64,000 bases of DNA. Source: Geovibrio ferrireducens. Lineage in GTDB: Bacteria > Chrysiogenota > Deferribacteres > Deferribacterales > Geovibrionaceae. This document shows positions 10,688 to 19,090 of this stretch, one piece after another; within the stretch, counting starts at the first letter, position 1; every line of letters starts with the position of its first letter. The notes under the pieces are model-generated. The model made no database searches. It worked only from the letters and a program-made list of their open reading frames with translations, and had not been told where the DNA came from. The stretch spans positions 1 through 64,000 of the forward strand of contig NZ_JAJAPB010000004.1 in the NCBI RefSeq assembly GCF_026226615.1. Direction: 5' to 3'. Made by a program: the position numbers and the translations under genes.

Positions 10688-11117
10688 TTCTGCCGCTCCT
10701 TGAAACTATGAGTTCATCTATCATCTTCATCTCTTCCTTATCCAGATAGGCGGAGTAGTCCTTGACATGCTTTTCCTTGAGTTTCAGCATAATTTTGTGG
10801 TTGTTCATGGCCTGAACTGTTTTCTTTTTCTGCCGCTCCACCACTAAACGGGCATCATGCACCATGCGCTCCATGGTTTTTCTGTGCCCTTCAAGCTTGA
10901 GGATGTAAGCATCGTACATGCGCACGAACTGCATCTGTCCGCTTATTTTGGCTTCTTCCTTTTCGGCATGCTTCTGCTTTTCGGTCTCAAGCATATCAGT
11001 AAGCTGAGCGGTAAGTGTGCGGAGCCTTGACTCAAACTCCGCCAGCTTGTTCTTCTCCAGTTCAAAGATGCGTTCTCTGTGCTCCAGAACCTTTTCCAGC
11101 CTGAATTTGGCGTTCAT
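10680..11117 (-). CDS. fliJ: Flagellar export protein FliJ
   Basis: A 145-aa, almost wholly helical, charged coiled-coil protein of the size and position of FliJ, the stalk subunit of the flagellar type III export ATPase. The start (AKFRLEKVLEHRERIFELEKNKLAE) follows the FliJ family pattern. FliJ sequences diverge strongly, so the call rests partly on its position one base after fliI. It overlaps the next gene by 8 bases. Confidence 0.88.
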   Translation of the reverse strand: MNAKFRLEKVLEHRERIFELEKNKLAEFESRLRTLTAQLTDMLETEKQKHAEKEEAKISGQMQFVRMYDAYILKLEGHRKTMERMVHDARLVVERQKKKTVQAMNNHKIMLKLKEKHVKDYSAYLDKEEMKMIDELIVSRSGRNE

Positions 11118-11118
11118 A

Positions 11119-12426
11119 TCATCCCGCCGTTATTTCATTAAGCTTTGTCCGCGCCTCTTCAAGGGTGAAGTTTTCGTCTATCCCCTGACGGAGGAATTCG
11201 TTTATGCGGTTTATCTTCGCTATGGCTTCGTCAATTCTGGGGTTGCTGCCCCTGACATAAGCTCCGATGTTGATTAGGTCTTCCGCCTCGCGGTATGCGC
11301 TGAGCAGGTCGCGGAAACGCCCTGCGGAGGCGAAGTCTTCTTTCGTTATTATCTCCTTCATGAGTCTGCTGGCGCTCATGAGGATGTCTATAGCGGGGTA
11401 ATGGTTGCGGGCTGCGAGCAGCCTGTCCAGCACTATGTGGCCGTCTATTATTGAACGCACTGAATCCGCGATGGGGTCGTTCATGTCGTCCCCTTCCACA
11501 AGGACTGTGTAAAGCCCGGTGACAGCCCCTTCGCCTCTCTTTGTGCCTGCTCTTTCCAGAAGTTTGGGCAATAGAGCGAAGACTGAGGGCGTGTACCCTT
11601 TTGAGGTGGGCGGCTCACCCACGGTGAGGCCTATTTCCCTCTGCGCCATTGCGAACCTTGTCACAGAGTCCATCATGAACATGACATTTTTGCCCTTTGC
11701 CCTGAAATACTCCGCAACGGCAGTGGCAACAAATGCGCCCAGCTTACGCACAAGGGCGGACTGATCACTGGTGGCGACTATTACAACGCTTCTCGCCAGA
11801 CCCTCAGGCCCCAGATCCCGCTCCACAAACTCGCGTACCTCTCTGCCGCGTTCGCCTATGAGCGCTATCACGTTCACATCCGCCTCGGTATTTCTGGCTA
11901 TCATGCCGAGAAGAACCGACTTACCAACGCCGGAACCGGCAAATATGCCCACCCTCTGCCCTGAGCCGCAGGTCATGAGTGCGTCTATCGCCTTAACTCC
12001 GGTGGAGATTGATTCGCGTATGATTTCCCTTTCCAGCGGCAGCGGCGGAGAGGAGTAGACCTTGACCAGTTCGTAATCCTGTATCGGGCCTTTGCCGTCT
12101 ATGGGTTCACCGAGGCCGTTAAGAATACGCCCCAGCATATTTTCGGAAACCTTGACGGTGTTTCCCAGTGCAGTGTTGTGCACCCTGCTTCCGGGGGCTA
12201 TTCCTTCGCTGTCGCCGTAGGGCATCAGAATTATTCTGTTATCATTAAAGCCGATTATTTCAGAGAGAACCGTTCTGCCGTCGCTGCCCTCTATGGCGCA
12301 TCTGGTTCCGATTCCCAGCAGGGGTCCGTCAGCCTCTATGGTGAGACCGATTATCTTTGTTACCCTGCCGGAGATTACTATCTCTTCTTTAGCGTTTATC
12401 TGTCTGAGTCGATTCAAGTTCTTCAT
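11119..12426 (-). CDS. fliI: Flagellum-specific export ATPase FliI
   Basis: The 435-aa ATPase of the flagellar export apparatus, related to the F1 beta subunit. The Walker A motif AGSGVGKS lies at 163-170, followed by ALIGERGREVREFVERDLG, the Walker B region VMFMMDSVTRFAMAQREIGL and EPPTSKGYTPSVFALLPKLLERAG. Length and motifs are complete. The start lies within the end of fliH (38-base overlap), implying translational coupling. Confidence 0.97.
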   Translation of the reverse strand: MKNLNRLRQINAKEEIVISGRVTKIIGLTIEADGPLLGIGTRCAIEGSDGRTVLSEIIGFNDNRIILMPYGDSEGIAPGSRVHNTALGNTVKVSENMLGRILNGLGEPIDGKGPIQDYELVKVYSSPPLPLEREIIRESISTGVKAIDALMTCGSGQRVGIFAGSGVGKSVLLGMIARNTEADVNVIALIGERGREVREFVERDLGPEGLARSVVIVATSDQSALVRKLGAFVATAVAEYFRAKGKNVMFMMDSVTRFAMAQREIGLTVGEPPTSKGYTPSVFALLPKLLERAGTKRGEGAVTGLYTVLVEGDDMNDPIADSVRSIIDGHIVLDRLLAARNHYPAIDILMSASRLMKEIITKEDFASAGRFRDLLSAYREAEDLINIGAYVRGSNPRIDEAIAKINRINEFLRQGIDENFTLEEARTKLNEITAG

Positions 12427-13273
12427 AGATCAGCTTCTTAAAATTCTCCAGCATGGTTTCTATAGTGTAGTCCATCTCCCCTATGCTGGTGTCTATCCTG
12501 AGTCCGCCCTGAGTTATTGCAGGGTCAGCCACGGAATCATAGTCGGGAAATGCCTGCCTCACCGTATCCAGATCATCGGGGTTTACCCTGAAAACCACAC
12601 GGCTGAGCTCATGCAGACTGTCAAGGCTCTTTTTAATGACAGAGACGATAAGCCGCCCGTTCACTTTTCTTTCCGCACCGATAAGGGTTTCAAGGAAGTG
12701 AGTGAGCATTTCGGGCAGTGCGCTGTCCAGTTCCTTCACAGCGGAAGAAAAGACACCCGCGCGGGATATTACCTCTTTATAAGCGCCCTGAAGCATTTCT
12801 ATATAGTCGTTTTTCTCTTTATTATACTGCTTTCTGGAGTTTTCCGCCGCCTCAAGCATACCCTTTTTGTAGCCGTCATTGTATGCCCTTTCGTATTCGG
12901 CTTTCAGGAGTTCCTGAAGCTTCTCCTCATCCATAACCGGAGGCTCTTCCTTTATCTCCGCTTCTTTGAAAACGGTTTCGGAAAACTCCTTGGGCTCCTC
13001 TTTTCCGGGTTCAGGCTTGGCTTCGGGTTCAGGGTCGGGCTTATGATGTTTGTCCAGATAAACAGACGAATCGCCGACTATGCGCGCCTTGCCGAGGTTG
13101 ACTGCTGTGTCGAAGCTGGCGAAAAGAAACGGGATCTCGCCGCTGACGGCATTAGTATCCTTAAGCTTTTCAAGCGTAAAAACCTTTTCTCCGCGCTCCA
13201 CATCACCGAAACTGGTGATGTCCATTTCCTTGAGCCCTTTCTGTCTGTTTTTGCCGACGATTTTTCTGGACAT
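12389..13273 (-). CDS. fliH: Flagellar assembly protein FliH
   Basis: A 294-aa regulator of the FliI ATPase. An N-terminal region of about 75 residues is followed by a proline/glutamate-rich linker (about 76-115), a long coiled coil (about 115-180) and a C-terminal domain that binds FliI (RVVFRVNPDDLDTV...DPAITQGGLRIDT, about 220-265). The DPAI-GGxRIDT stretch is the FliH/HrpE signature. It lies between fliG and fliI in the usual order. No clear ribosome binding site is seen at 13273, so a slightly later start (for example MDITSF) is possible. Confidence 0.92.
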   Translation of the reverse strand: MSRKIVGKNRQKGLKEMDITSFGDVERGEKVFTLEKLKDTNAVSGEIPFLFASFDTAVNLGKARIVGDSSVYLDKHHKPDPEPEAKPEPGKEEPKEFSETVFKEAEIKEEPPVMDEEKLQELLKAEYERAYNDGYKKGMLEAAENSRKQYNKEKNDYIEMLQGAYKEVISRAGVFSSAVKELDSALPEMLTHFLETLIGAERKVNGRLIVSVIKKSLDSLHELSRVVFRVNPDDLDTVRQAFPDYDSVADPAITQGGLRIDTSIGEMDYTIETMLENFKKLIYEELESTQTDKR

Positions 13274-13294
13274 AATTCAATCCGGTGGGATTTG

Positions 13295-14296
13295 TTAAAC
13301 GTACTGCTCTTCCTCTCCGCCGCCGAGGTTGATAACCCCTTCTTCGTCGAGTTCGCGTACAATGGCGACAATCTCGTGCTGAGCCTTTTCCACTTCCTTG
13401 AGCTTGACAGGGCCCATGTAGTCCATCTCTTCGCGCATTGTTTCCACGGCGCGTTTGGACATGTTTCTGAAGAAGCGTTCCTTAGTATCATCATCAGCAC
13501 CCTTGAGGGCAAGGGTAAGAGCCTTTTTATCAGCTTTCTTAAGGATTTCCTGAATGGCAACATCGTTAAGCTCTCTGATATCCTCGAATACGAACATCAT
13601 ATCGCGTATCGCAGCAACAAGCTCCGGCGCTTCCTTCTCCAGTTTTTCCAGCGTGGCCTTGCTGGTCACTCTGTCCATACGGTTGAATATTTCGGCCACA
13701 GACTTAACACCGCCCACTTCAACATTGTATGAGGACAGGGATTCAAACCTTTCCTCAAGCACTCTGGACAGGGTTTTTACAACCGTGGGCGAAATATCCT
13801 GAAGGTTCGCTATCCTCAGCGTTATCTCCGCCTTCAGCTCCTCCGGAAGCTGCGCCAGAGACTCCGCGGCATGGCTGGGGTCAAGGTGGGCAAGGATAAG
13901 CGCGATTGTCTGCGGGTGTTCGGTCTGTATGAATTTTGCAAGCTGTTTGGGATCGATTTTAGTAAGGAATTCAAAGCCGCTGGACTGCTCCATCATTTTG
14001 GTGAGGCGGTCAATAATCTTCCTTGCGCGTTCAGGACCGAGAGACTTGACAAGAACGCTTTTCGCGTATTCAAGACCGCCCTTGGCGATGAACTTTTTAG
14101 CAAGCATCATGTTGTAAAATTCTTCTATGGTTTCGTCCATCTCCTCAGGGGGGATGATCTTAGTCATGGCGATCTCTTTTGAGATCTCCTGCACCTCGTC
14201 ATCATCAAGATGAGCGAAAATAGAGGATGAAATTTCCTCGCCGAGGGCTATAAGCACCGCTGCGGCTTTTCTGATGCCTGAACTGGAAAGACTCAT
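13295..14296 (-). CDS. fliG: Flagellar motor switch protein FliG
   Basis: A 333-aa rotor protein that receives torque from the stator. N-terminal, middle (EHPQTIALILAHLDPSHAAESLAQLPEE uses the classic EHPQ motif, near residue 125) and C-terminal domains are visible; the last carries charged residues that interact with MotA (FEDIRELNDVAIQEILKK). Normal length. It begins one base after the fliF stop. Confidence 0.98.
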   Translation of the reverse strand: MSLSSSGIRKAAAVLIALGEEISSSIFAHLDDDEVQEISKEIAMTKIIPPEEMDETIEEFYNMMLAKKFIAKGGLEYAKSVLVKSLGPERARKIIDRLTKMMEQSSGFEFLTKIDPKQLAKFIQTEHPQTIALILAHLDPSHAAESLAQLPEELKAEITLRIANLQDISPTVVKTLSRVLEERFESLSSYNVEVGGVKSVAEIFNRMDRVTSKATLEKLEKEAPELVAAIRDMMFVFEDIRELNDVAIQEILKKADKKALTLALKGADDDTKERFFRNMSKRAVETMREEMDYMGPVKLKEVEKAQHEIVAIVRELDEEGVINLGGGEEEQYV

Positions 14297-14297
14297 A

Positions 14298-15962
14298 TCA
14301 ACCTTTCAACATGGATTTTATAATATTTGCCGCGCCTTCGGGGTCCTCTTCGCAGAATTCCTCTATCTTCTTAAGCATTACCTTGGACTTAACGGCGTCA
14401 GTATTCATTGGTATGCTTTCGTCAAGCTCCTGTTCAACCTCACGCTCAAGCTCTTCGAGGGTTTTGGGGAATCCGGCGCTGCCTTTCAGGGTTACATCCA
14501 CAGAATCAAGCGCGGAGGTAACCGTGATTGTGCCGTCGTCGTTGTAGGTGACAGTTTTGTCCAGTTTTTTGAGTATGCGCCTGACCACGGCAAAGTAGAA
14601 CAGGAGCAGAATAATGACCGCAAGGGCATATTTGGATGCTATGGTTATGAGTTCCACTGTTTTCTCTCTCTGGAGCAGAAGCTGCTCCTGCTGCTGTGCG
14701 GAGGTATCAAACGATATGTTGTTGACCTCTACCTGATCGCCCCTTGCCTGATCAAAGCCGACAGCGGTGGCGACAAGTGCGCGGATCGAGTTCAGTTCCT
14801 CCTGCGTTCTGGGAACACTTTCGGTTATCTGGTTTCCTGTTGCCTCGTCTTTGCGGAACACATTCTTGTTGTCCACAACAACCGCAACGGAAATCTTCTT
14901 GATTGTTCCGAAAGCCTTGATTTCCTTTGTGACTGTTTTGTCTATTTCAAAGTTTGAGCGCTCTTCCGTATGTTCGTATGATGAGTTGGTGTTTCCGCCC
15001 AGCACCTGCGGCTCGGCGAGGTTTGACTCAACCCCCGGCACACCCTGCGGGCCTCCGGGAGCATTTGTGCTTATGGTTTCTATGTTTTCGGATGAGCGGA
15101 TAACAGGCTCGCGCCCGAACTCCTCTTTGCTGGTTTCCCTTTTGGAGAAGTCAATCTCTGCGGTAACTTTGGCAACCGCTCCGGTTTCACCGAGTGTTCT
15201 GCTGAGAATGCCGTAGAGCTTGGATTCAAGCTCGCGTTCAATCCTTTTCTGATATTCAAGCTGAGTCTGAGTCATCATCACGGGTGAGTTTTCCTCACCG
15301 AGAAAATCGCTCAGGAGTCTTCCTGTGGTGTCCACAACCTGCACATTTTCAGGAATAAGCCCCTTCACGGAGCCGGAGACGAGGGAGCTTATCGCCTTAA
15401 CCTGCTCGCGGTTGAGTTCAGCCCCTCTTTTGAGCTTAATAACCACTGCGGCCTTGGCGGATTCCTCTTCGGATATGAAAAGCCTGTTTTTGGGAATGGT
15501 AAGGTGTATTCTTGCCTCTTCTATTTCGTTAAGGCTGCTGATCGTTCTGGCCAGTTCGCCCTGAAGCGCACGCTGATAGTTTACATCCTGCAGGAATTCG
15601 GTCATTCCGTAGGATGACTTGTCGAAAAGCTCAAACCCTGCTCCGCCGCCTTTGGGCAGACCTTCACGGGCGAGTTCCAGCCTCGTGTCATAAACCAGCT
15701 CCTGCGGAACTTCCACCGTGCCTCCGCCTTCCTTAAGCCTGTACGGAACATTACCCTCTTTCAGTTTCTGAATAACCAAAGGGGCATCGTCAGAGTTCAT
15801 ATTGGCATAAAGGGTTTTGTAGACGGGTCTGTTTGCCCAGATGATAAGGACACCCAGAGTAACAAGCACCGCTGCTAATGCGGCGCCGATGGAAATTTTC
15901 TGAACAAGAGTCAGTTTCTCAAAAATATCTTTAAACTGAGTTACGACGTCTTGAAGTGCCAT
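14298..15962 (-). CDS. fliF: Flagellar MS-ring protein FliF
   Basis: A 554-aa membrane protein forming the MS ring in the inner membrane. Two transmembrane segments flank a large periplasmic region: about 23-45 and about 440-462. The YscJ/FliF domains (for example YKTLYANMNSDDAPLVIQKLKE near 48-70) and the C-terminal cytoplasmic tail that binds FliG (TLEELEREVEQEL) are present. It lies between fliE and fliG in the conserved order. Confidence 0.97.
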   Translation of the reverse strand: MALQDVVTQFKDIFEKLTLVQKISIGAALAAVLVTLGVLIIWANRPVYKTLYANMNSDDAPLVIQKLKEGNVPYRLKEGGGTVEVPQELVYDTRLELAREGLPKGGGAGFELFDKSSYGMTEFLQDVNYQRALQGELARTISSLNEIEEARIHLTIPKNRLFISEEESAKAAVVIKLKRGAELNREQVKAISSLVSGSVKGLIPENVQVVDTTGRLLSDFLGEENSPVMMTQTQLEYQKRIERELESKLYGILSRTLGETGAVAKVTAEIDFSKRETSKEEFGREPVIRSSENIETISTNAPGGPQGVPGVESNLAEPQVLGGNTNSSYEHTEERSNFEIDKTVTKEIKAFGTIKKISVAVVVDNKNVFRKDEATGNQITESVPRTQEELNSIRALVATAVGFDQARGDQVEVNNISFDTSAQQQEQLLLQREKTVELITIASKYALAVIILLLFYFAVVRRILKKLDKTVTYNDDGTITVTSALDSVDVTLKGSAGFPKTLEELEREVEQELDESIPMNTDAVKSKVMLKKIEEFCEEDPEGAANIIKSMLKG

Positions 15963-15974
15963 TTGCCCCTAATA

Positions 15975-16286
15975 CTACACTTGAGTTCTCATAACCTCTT
16001 GGTAAGCTTCAACGATTTTATTCTTAACCTCGAGCATGAGTTTGAGGGAAACATCTGCTTTCTGGAGAGCAATCATTGTGGAATGAATGTCCTTCGTTTC
16101 GCCGCTGAGCACTTTCTGCACAGCCTCATTGGCCTCAAGCTGAGCGTCGTTAACGCTACTGAGGGCATCCTTGAGCAGGGCGGAAAAGTCCGCACCGGAT
16201 TCGCTCTGAGTGCCCGCAGGCTTGGAGGATGAGCTGTCATCAAGCTTGTTCGGCAAAAGGAAGTTGATATTATTTATCTCTGCCAT
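15975..16286 (-). CDS. fliE: Flagellar hook-basal body protein FliE
   Basis: A 103-aa rod adapter joining the MS ring and the proximal rod. The C-terminal half (VQKVLSGETKDIHSTMIALQKADVS then LMLEVKNKIVEAYQEVMRTQV) is a clear FliE match. Normally fliE follows flgC directly; here 433 bases of repeats separate them, so expression of fliE-J may need read-through from the flgB promoter or a local start. Confidence 0.96.
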   Translation of the reverse strand: MAEINNINFLLPNKLDDSSSSKPAGTQSESGADFSALLKDALSSVNDAQLEANEAVQKVLSGETKDIHSTMIALQKADVSLKLMLEVKNKIVEAYQEVMRTQV

Positions 16287-16349
16287 TTTCAGTGTCTCCC
16301 TAACTGAATATATAGTATATCAGGGGTATTTTACAACCTTTATCTAACT

Positions 16350-16508
16350 TTATAAGAACAATCCGCGCGTCCTGCCGGATTGTTCTACACGCTCGCGCCG
16401 TGGTGAACACGGCTTCGCTTCGCACGGCGCGGTTCCTTCCATGGAACCGTTTGGGGTTCCACGTCTTTTGCTTTCCTTATAAGAACAATCCGCGCGTCCT
16501 GCCGGATT
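16350..16508 (+). repeat. Modular hairpin element, copy D, with 32-base flanking duplication
   Basis: Element at 16355-16448: hairpin 1 (16355-16386) with 11-bp arms AGAACAATCCG/CGGATTGTTCT, bulged C, inner GCG/TGC and loop TCC; linker at 16387-16399; hairpin 2 (CCGTG/CACGG around GTGAA); core; hairpin 3 (GGTTCC/GGAACC, 16431-16448). A 32-base stretch including most of hairpin 1 (16350-16381) is repeated exactly at 16477-16508, 127 bases away. It lies 3' of flgC, antisense to it; I find no echo of the flgC coding end. Confidence 0.85.
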
Positions 16509-16539
16509 ATCTGCTCGAATGCTTTAAAGTCCGCACTGT

Positions 16540-16601
16540 GTCATCCTGAGCAGAGCGAAGGATCTCAATACTATGAGATTCTTCACTGCGTTCAGAATGA
16601 C
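16540..16601. repeat. Inverted repeat with GTCATCCTGAGC motif
   Basis: Two 28-base arms (16540-16567 and 16574-16601) are imperfectly complementary around a 6-base loop. The GTCATYCTGARC...GAAGRATCTCA sequence belongs to a type of dispersed palindrome seen in many bacterial genomes. It is unrelated to the modular hairpin elements. Confidence 0.75.
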
Positions 16602-16634
16602 CATAAACAAGCTTTATCTCTGCCGCAACAACCT

Positions 16635-16652
16635 CCCCCTTTGCAAAGGGGG
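16635..16652. repeat. Palindromic repeat CCCCCTTTGCAAAGGGGG
   Basis: A perfect 18-base palindrome embedded in a C-rich then G-rich stretch (about 16631-16662). Sequences of this kind occur as dispersed repeats in unrelated genomes. With the two repeats before it, it fills the 433-base gap between fliE and flgC; I see no gene there. Confidence 0.7.
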
Positions 16653-16719
16653 AATGAGGGGGATTTATCCTTCCGGAAACTGCCGCATTGCCCTGAGTCT
16701 GACAAAATGCCGTCTAAAC

Positions 16720-17124
16720 CTATGCCCTGCCTATTTCAAGTGCCCTTAAGGCAAGCTGTTTGGCTGTTTCAAAAACCGTTGCGTTCGCCTCATAGCTTTT
16801 TGACGCTTCAAGCATATTTACCATCTCCTCGATGGGGTTAACGTTGGGATATGCCACGTAGCCTTCCTCATTCGCATCGGGGTGGTCGGGTTCATATTTC
16901 AGCACAGGCGGTTTCTCGTCATCTATAACTCTCTGAACGCGTACGCCGCCTGCGTATTCGCCTTTCATAACCTGTTCGAAAACAACATCTTTGCGCTGAT
17001 AAGGGCCGCCGTCCGCCGTTCTTGTGGTTTGCGCGTTGGCAAGGTTGGAGGAGATTGCGCCTATTCTTATTCTCTGCGCGGAAAGCCCCGTCGCGGAAAC
17101 ATCCATCACATGCATAAAGCTCAT
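16720..17124 (-). CDS. flgC: Flagellar basal-body rod protein FlgC
   Basis: A 134-aa proximal rod protein exported by the flagellar type III system. The N-terminal rod signature (MDVSATGLSAQRIRIGAISSNLANAQTTRT) and the C-terminal MVNMLEASKSYEANATVFETAKQLALRALEIGR are typical. It follows flgB after 7 bases. Confidence 0.97.
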   Translation of the reverse strand: MSFMHVMDVSATGLSAQRIRIGAISSNLANAQTTRTADGGPYQRKDVVFEQVMKGEYAGGVRVQRVIDDEKPPVLKYEPDHPDANEEGYVAYPNVNPIEEMVNMLEASKSYEANATVFETAKQLALRALEIGRA

Positions 17125-17131
17125 CTAACTG

Positions 17132-17539
17132 TTACCTTCCCTGTATAGCTGTTTTAAGTTTGGTGAAAGTGCCCGCAGTTATCTGACTGAGTTCCTGATA
17201 AAGAACTGAGTTTGAAGCCATCTCACTCATTTCATAATCAAGGTTAACATCGTTGCCGTCGTTGCGGAGAGAGGGGTTGTTCTGAAACCTTACATAATCA
17301 GCCGGTATGCCGTTGAATCCGCCTGTTGCGAAGTGCTTTTCATTGGTCTGAGCCAGCGGAAGTTTTTTCCCTGTTCCGAGAAAATCCTGCATTACCTCGT
17401 CAAACTCAAGCTTGCTTGCCTTATATGTTGGCGTGTCAACATTAGCTATGTTTTCCGCGATCACGTTGTTTTTAACGGATGCAGTGTCCATTCCGTAGGA
17501 AAGCTTATCTACATTGGACATGCTGAAAATATTTCTCAT
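17132..17539 (-). CDS. flgB: Flagellar basal-body rod protein FlgB
   Basis: A 135-aa proximal rod protein. The rod motif (AENIANVDTPTYKASKLEFDEVMQ, about 28-51) and a C-terminal EMSEMASNSVLYQELSQITAG match the family. It is the first gene of the flagellar operon and lies 25 bases downstream of a sigma54-type promoter. Confidence 0.97.
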   Translation of the reverse strand: MRNIFSMSNVDKLSYGMDTASVKNNVIAENIANVDTPTYKASKLEFDEVMQDFLGTGKKLPLAQTNEKHFATGGFNGIPADYVRFQNNPSLRNDGNDVNLDYEMSEMASNSVLYQELSQITAGTFTKLKTAIQGR

Positions 17540-17563
17540 GCAACACCTCTTGCTGATTTAATA

Positions 17564-17578
17564 ACAAAGACTGTGCCA
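17564..17578 (-). promoter_or_regulatory. Sigma54-type promoter of the flgB operon
   Basis: On the minus strand TGGCAC (17573-17578) is followed after five bases by TTGT (17564-17567), one mismatch from the -24/-12 consensus TGGCAC-N5-TTGC. The predicted start is near 17552, just before flgB. The NtrC-family activator at 30172-31611 is the obvious candidate regulator. Confidence 0.75.
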
Positions 17579-17614
17579 GTTTGAGGGGGAAGTTTTTGCT
17601 GATTAAGCCGGAGT

Positions 17615-18370
17615 TCAGATATACTTGCGCGCGCCCATATATGTGCGGACAAAGTAGGGGTCGTTAAGATCGGCTATTGTGACATTGCGCCCGCGTCCGG
17701 GTGCATGGATGAATTTTCCGGAGCCTATGTAAATGCCTACGTGGGAAACTCTTTTTGCTCTGCCGGTGGCAAAAAATACCAAGTCGCCCGGTTTGAGATC
17801 GCTTTTGGCGATGTATTTTCCGTGGCTGTGCTGACTTCTGGAATCACGGGGGAGATTAAGACCGTTGAGCTTGTAAATAACCATAGTGAGTCCGGAGCAG
17901 TCAAACCCGCCCGCAGCACTCTCTCCGCCCCATCTGTAAGGCACGCCGATGTATTTATGGGCAGTTTTCACAAGGTTAGTCCTGATCCCTTTTCGCTCCA
18001 GATCTTCCGGGCGGAAGTTATAGTCATAGTCTTCGGGACGGATGATGAAGTAGTCCTCTATCTGGTTTCTGGTGCGCAGGTTTACGGCGTATCTCACCGC
18101 CCTGTCATATGAGGGAAAGTCGCCTATACGGACTTTGTAAAGCCCCGAATCATCAAGGAAGAAGTAAGCATCCACTCCGGCAGCAACCAGCTTGTCGGTA
18201 TAGTTGGCGGCGTTTGCCACGTTACCGAATGCACCTACCTGAATGGAGTATTTCATCCTCTCAATATCGGAAGGGTCAACACGGCCTCCGGTATAAGGCG
18301 CGGGGCGTCCGCCAAGACACCCCGTTATCACAAATACCAGTAAAACCAGCAGTAAATGCTTTTTCCTCAT
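17615..18370 (-). CDS. SPOR-NlpC/P60 lipoprotein endopeptidase
   Basis: A cell-wall hydrolase predicted to cut peptidoglycan peptides. From the ATG at 18370 (251 aa; AAGG six bases ahead; a GTG and an ATG just upstream are alternatives) it has a lipoprotein signal ending VITGC (Cys near 18), a SPOR peptidoglycan-binding domain (about 39-115, YSIQVGAF) and an NlpC/P60 domain with catalytic Cys (FDCSGL, about 158) and His (SHVGIYIG). It starts 13 bases beyond the livF stop. It could open gaps for flagella or septation, but this is unproven. Confidence 0.9.
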   Translation of the reverse strand: MRKKHLLLVLLVFVITGCLGGRPAPYTGGRVDPSDIERMKYSIQVGAFGNVANAANYTDKLVAAGVDAYFFLDDSGLYKVRIGDFPSYDRAVRYAVNLRTRNQIEDYFIIRPEDYDYNFRPEDLERKGIRTNLVKTAHKYIGVPYRWGGESAAGGFDCSGLTMVIYKLNGLNLPRDSRSQHSHGKYIAKSDLKPGDLVFFATGRAKRVSHVGIYIGSGKFIHAPGRGRNVTIADLNDPYFVRTYMGARKYI

Positions 18371-18382
18371 CATCACCTTATA

Positions 18383-19090
18383 TCAGATTCCAAGATAGGC
18401 TTTTTTAACATCTTCGTTGGAAAGAAGGTTTGAAGCCTTATCCTCCATTGTCACCCTGCCCGTTTCCATAACATAGCCTCTGTCGGCCACCTTAAGGGCA
18501 AGGTTAGCGTTCTGCTCAACAAGGAAGATTGTGGTTCCGCTCTCCTCTTTTATTCTTTTGATAATCTCAAAAATCTGCTGAACTATCAGCGGAGCAAGCC
18601 CCAATGAAGGTTCATCTAGAAGCAGCAGGCGGGGTCTGGCCATGAGCGCGCGGGAGATGGCAAGCATCTGCTGTTCGCCGCCGCTGAGGGTTCCGCCCTG
18701 CTGGTGTCTCCTTTCCGCCAGTCTGGGGAAAAGGTCGTATATCTGCTCAAGATCTTTCTTGATTCCGTCCCTGTCTTTTCTGAGAAATGCGCCGAGATCA
18801 AGGTTCTCAGACACTGTGAGGTAGGGGAAAATATGTCTTCCCTCCGGAACCTGACAGATGCCCATCTGAACTATTTTATCCGGCTTCATCCTGTGTATGG
18901 GCTCACCCTTAAAAAGGATTTCGCCCTGCTTGGGCTGAACTATGCCGCTGACGGAGAGCAGAGTGGTGGTCTTACCCGCTCCGTTCGCACCGATCAGGGT
19001 TATTATCTCGCCTTCGTTTATCTTAAGTGAAACCTCGTGGAGAGCCTGAATATTGCCGTAGTAGGTGCTTATGCCGTTAATCTCAAGCAT
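18383..19090 (-). CDS. livF: Branched-chain amino acid ABC transporter ATPase LivF
   Basis: ATP-binding subunit of the Liv importer for branched-chain amino acids. Walker A GANGAGKTT, signature LSGGEQQM and Walker B LLLLDEPSLGLAP are present. I place the start at the ATG at 19090 (MLEINGISTYYG) because a strong GGGGAGGAAG site lies just ahead; a TTG 15 bases upstream is less likely. It then has 235 aa and overlaps livG by 8 bases. Confidence 0.95.
   Translation of the reverse strand: MLEINGISTYYGNIQALHEVSLKINEGEIITLIGANGAGKTTTLLSVSGIVQPKQGEILFKGEPIHRMKPDKIVQMGICQVPEGRHIFPYLTVSENLDLGAFLRKDRDGIKKDLEQIYDLFPRLAERRHQQGGTLSGGEQQMLAISRALMARPRLLLLDEPSLGLAPLIVQQIFEIIKRIKEESGTTIFLVEQNANLALKVADRGYVMETGRVTMEDKASNLLSNEDVKKAYLGI

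Noticed and set aside
12293-13732. 479-aa plus-strand frame opposite fliI-fliH-fliG
   Set aside because: Shadow of three well-supported flagellar genes on the minus strand.
16301-16320. TATACT box as a separate fliE promoter
   Set aside because: No acceptable -35 box lies 16-18 bases upstream, and no sigma54 or sigma28 match is present.
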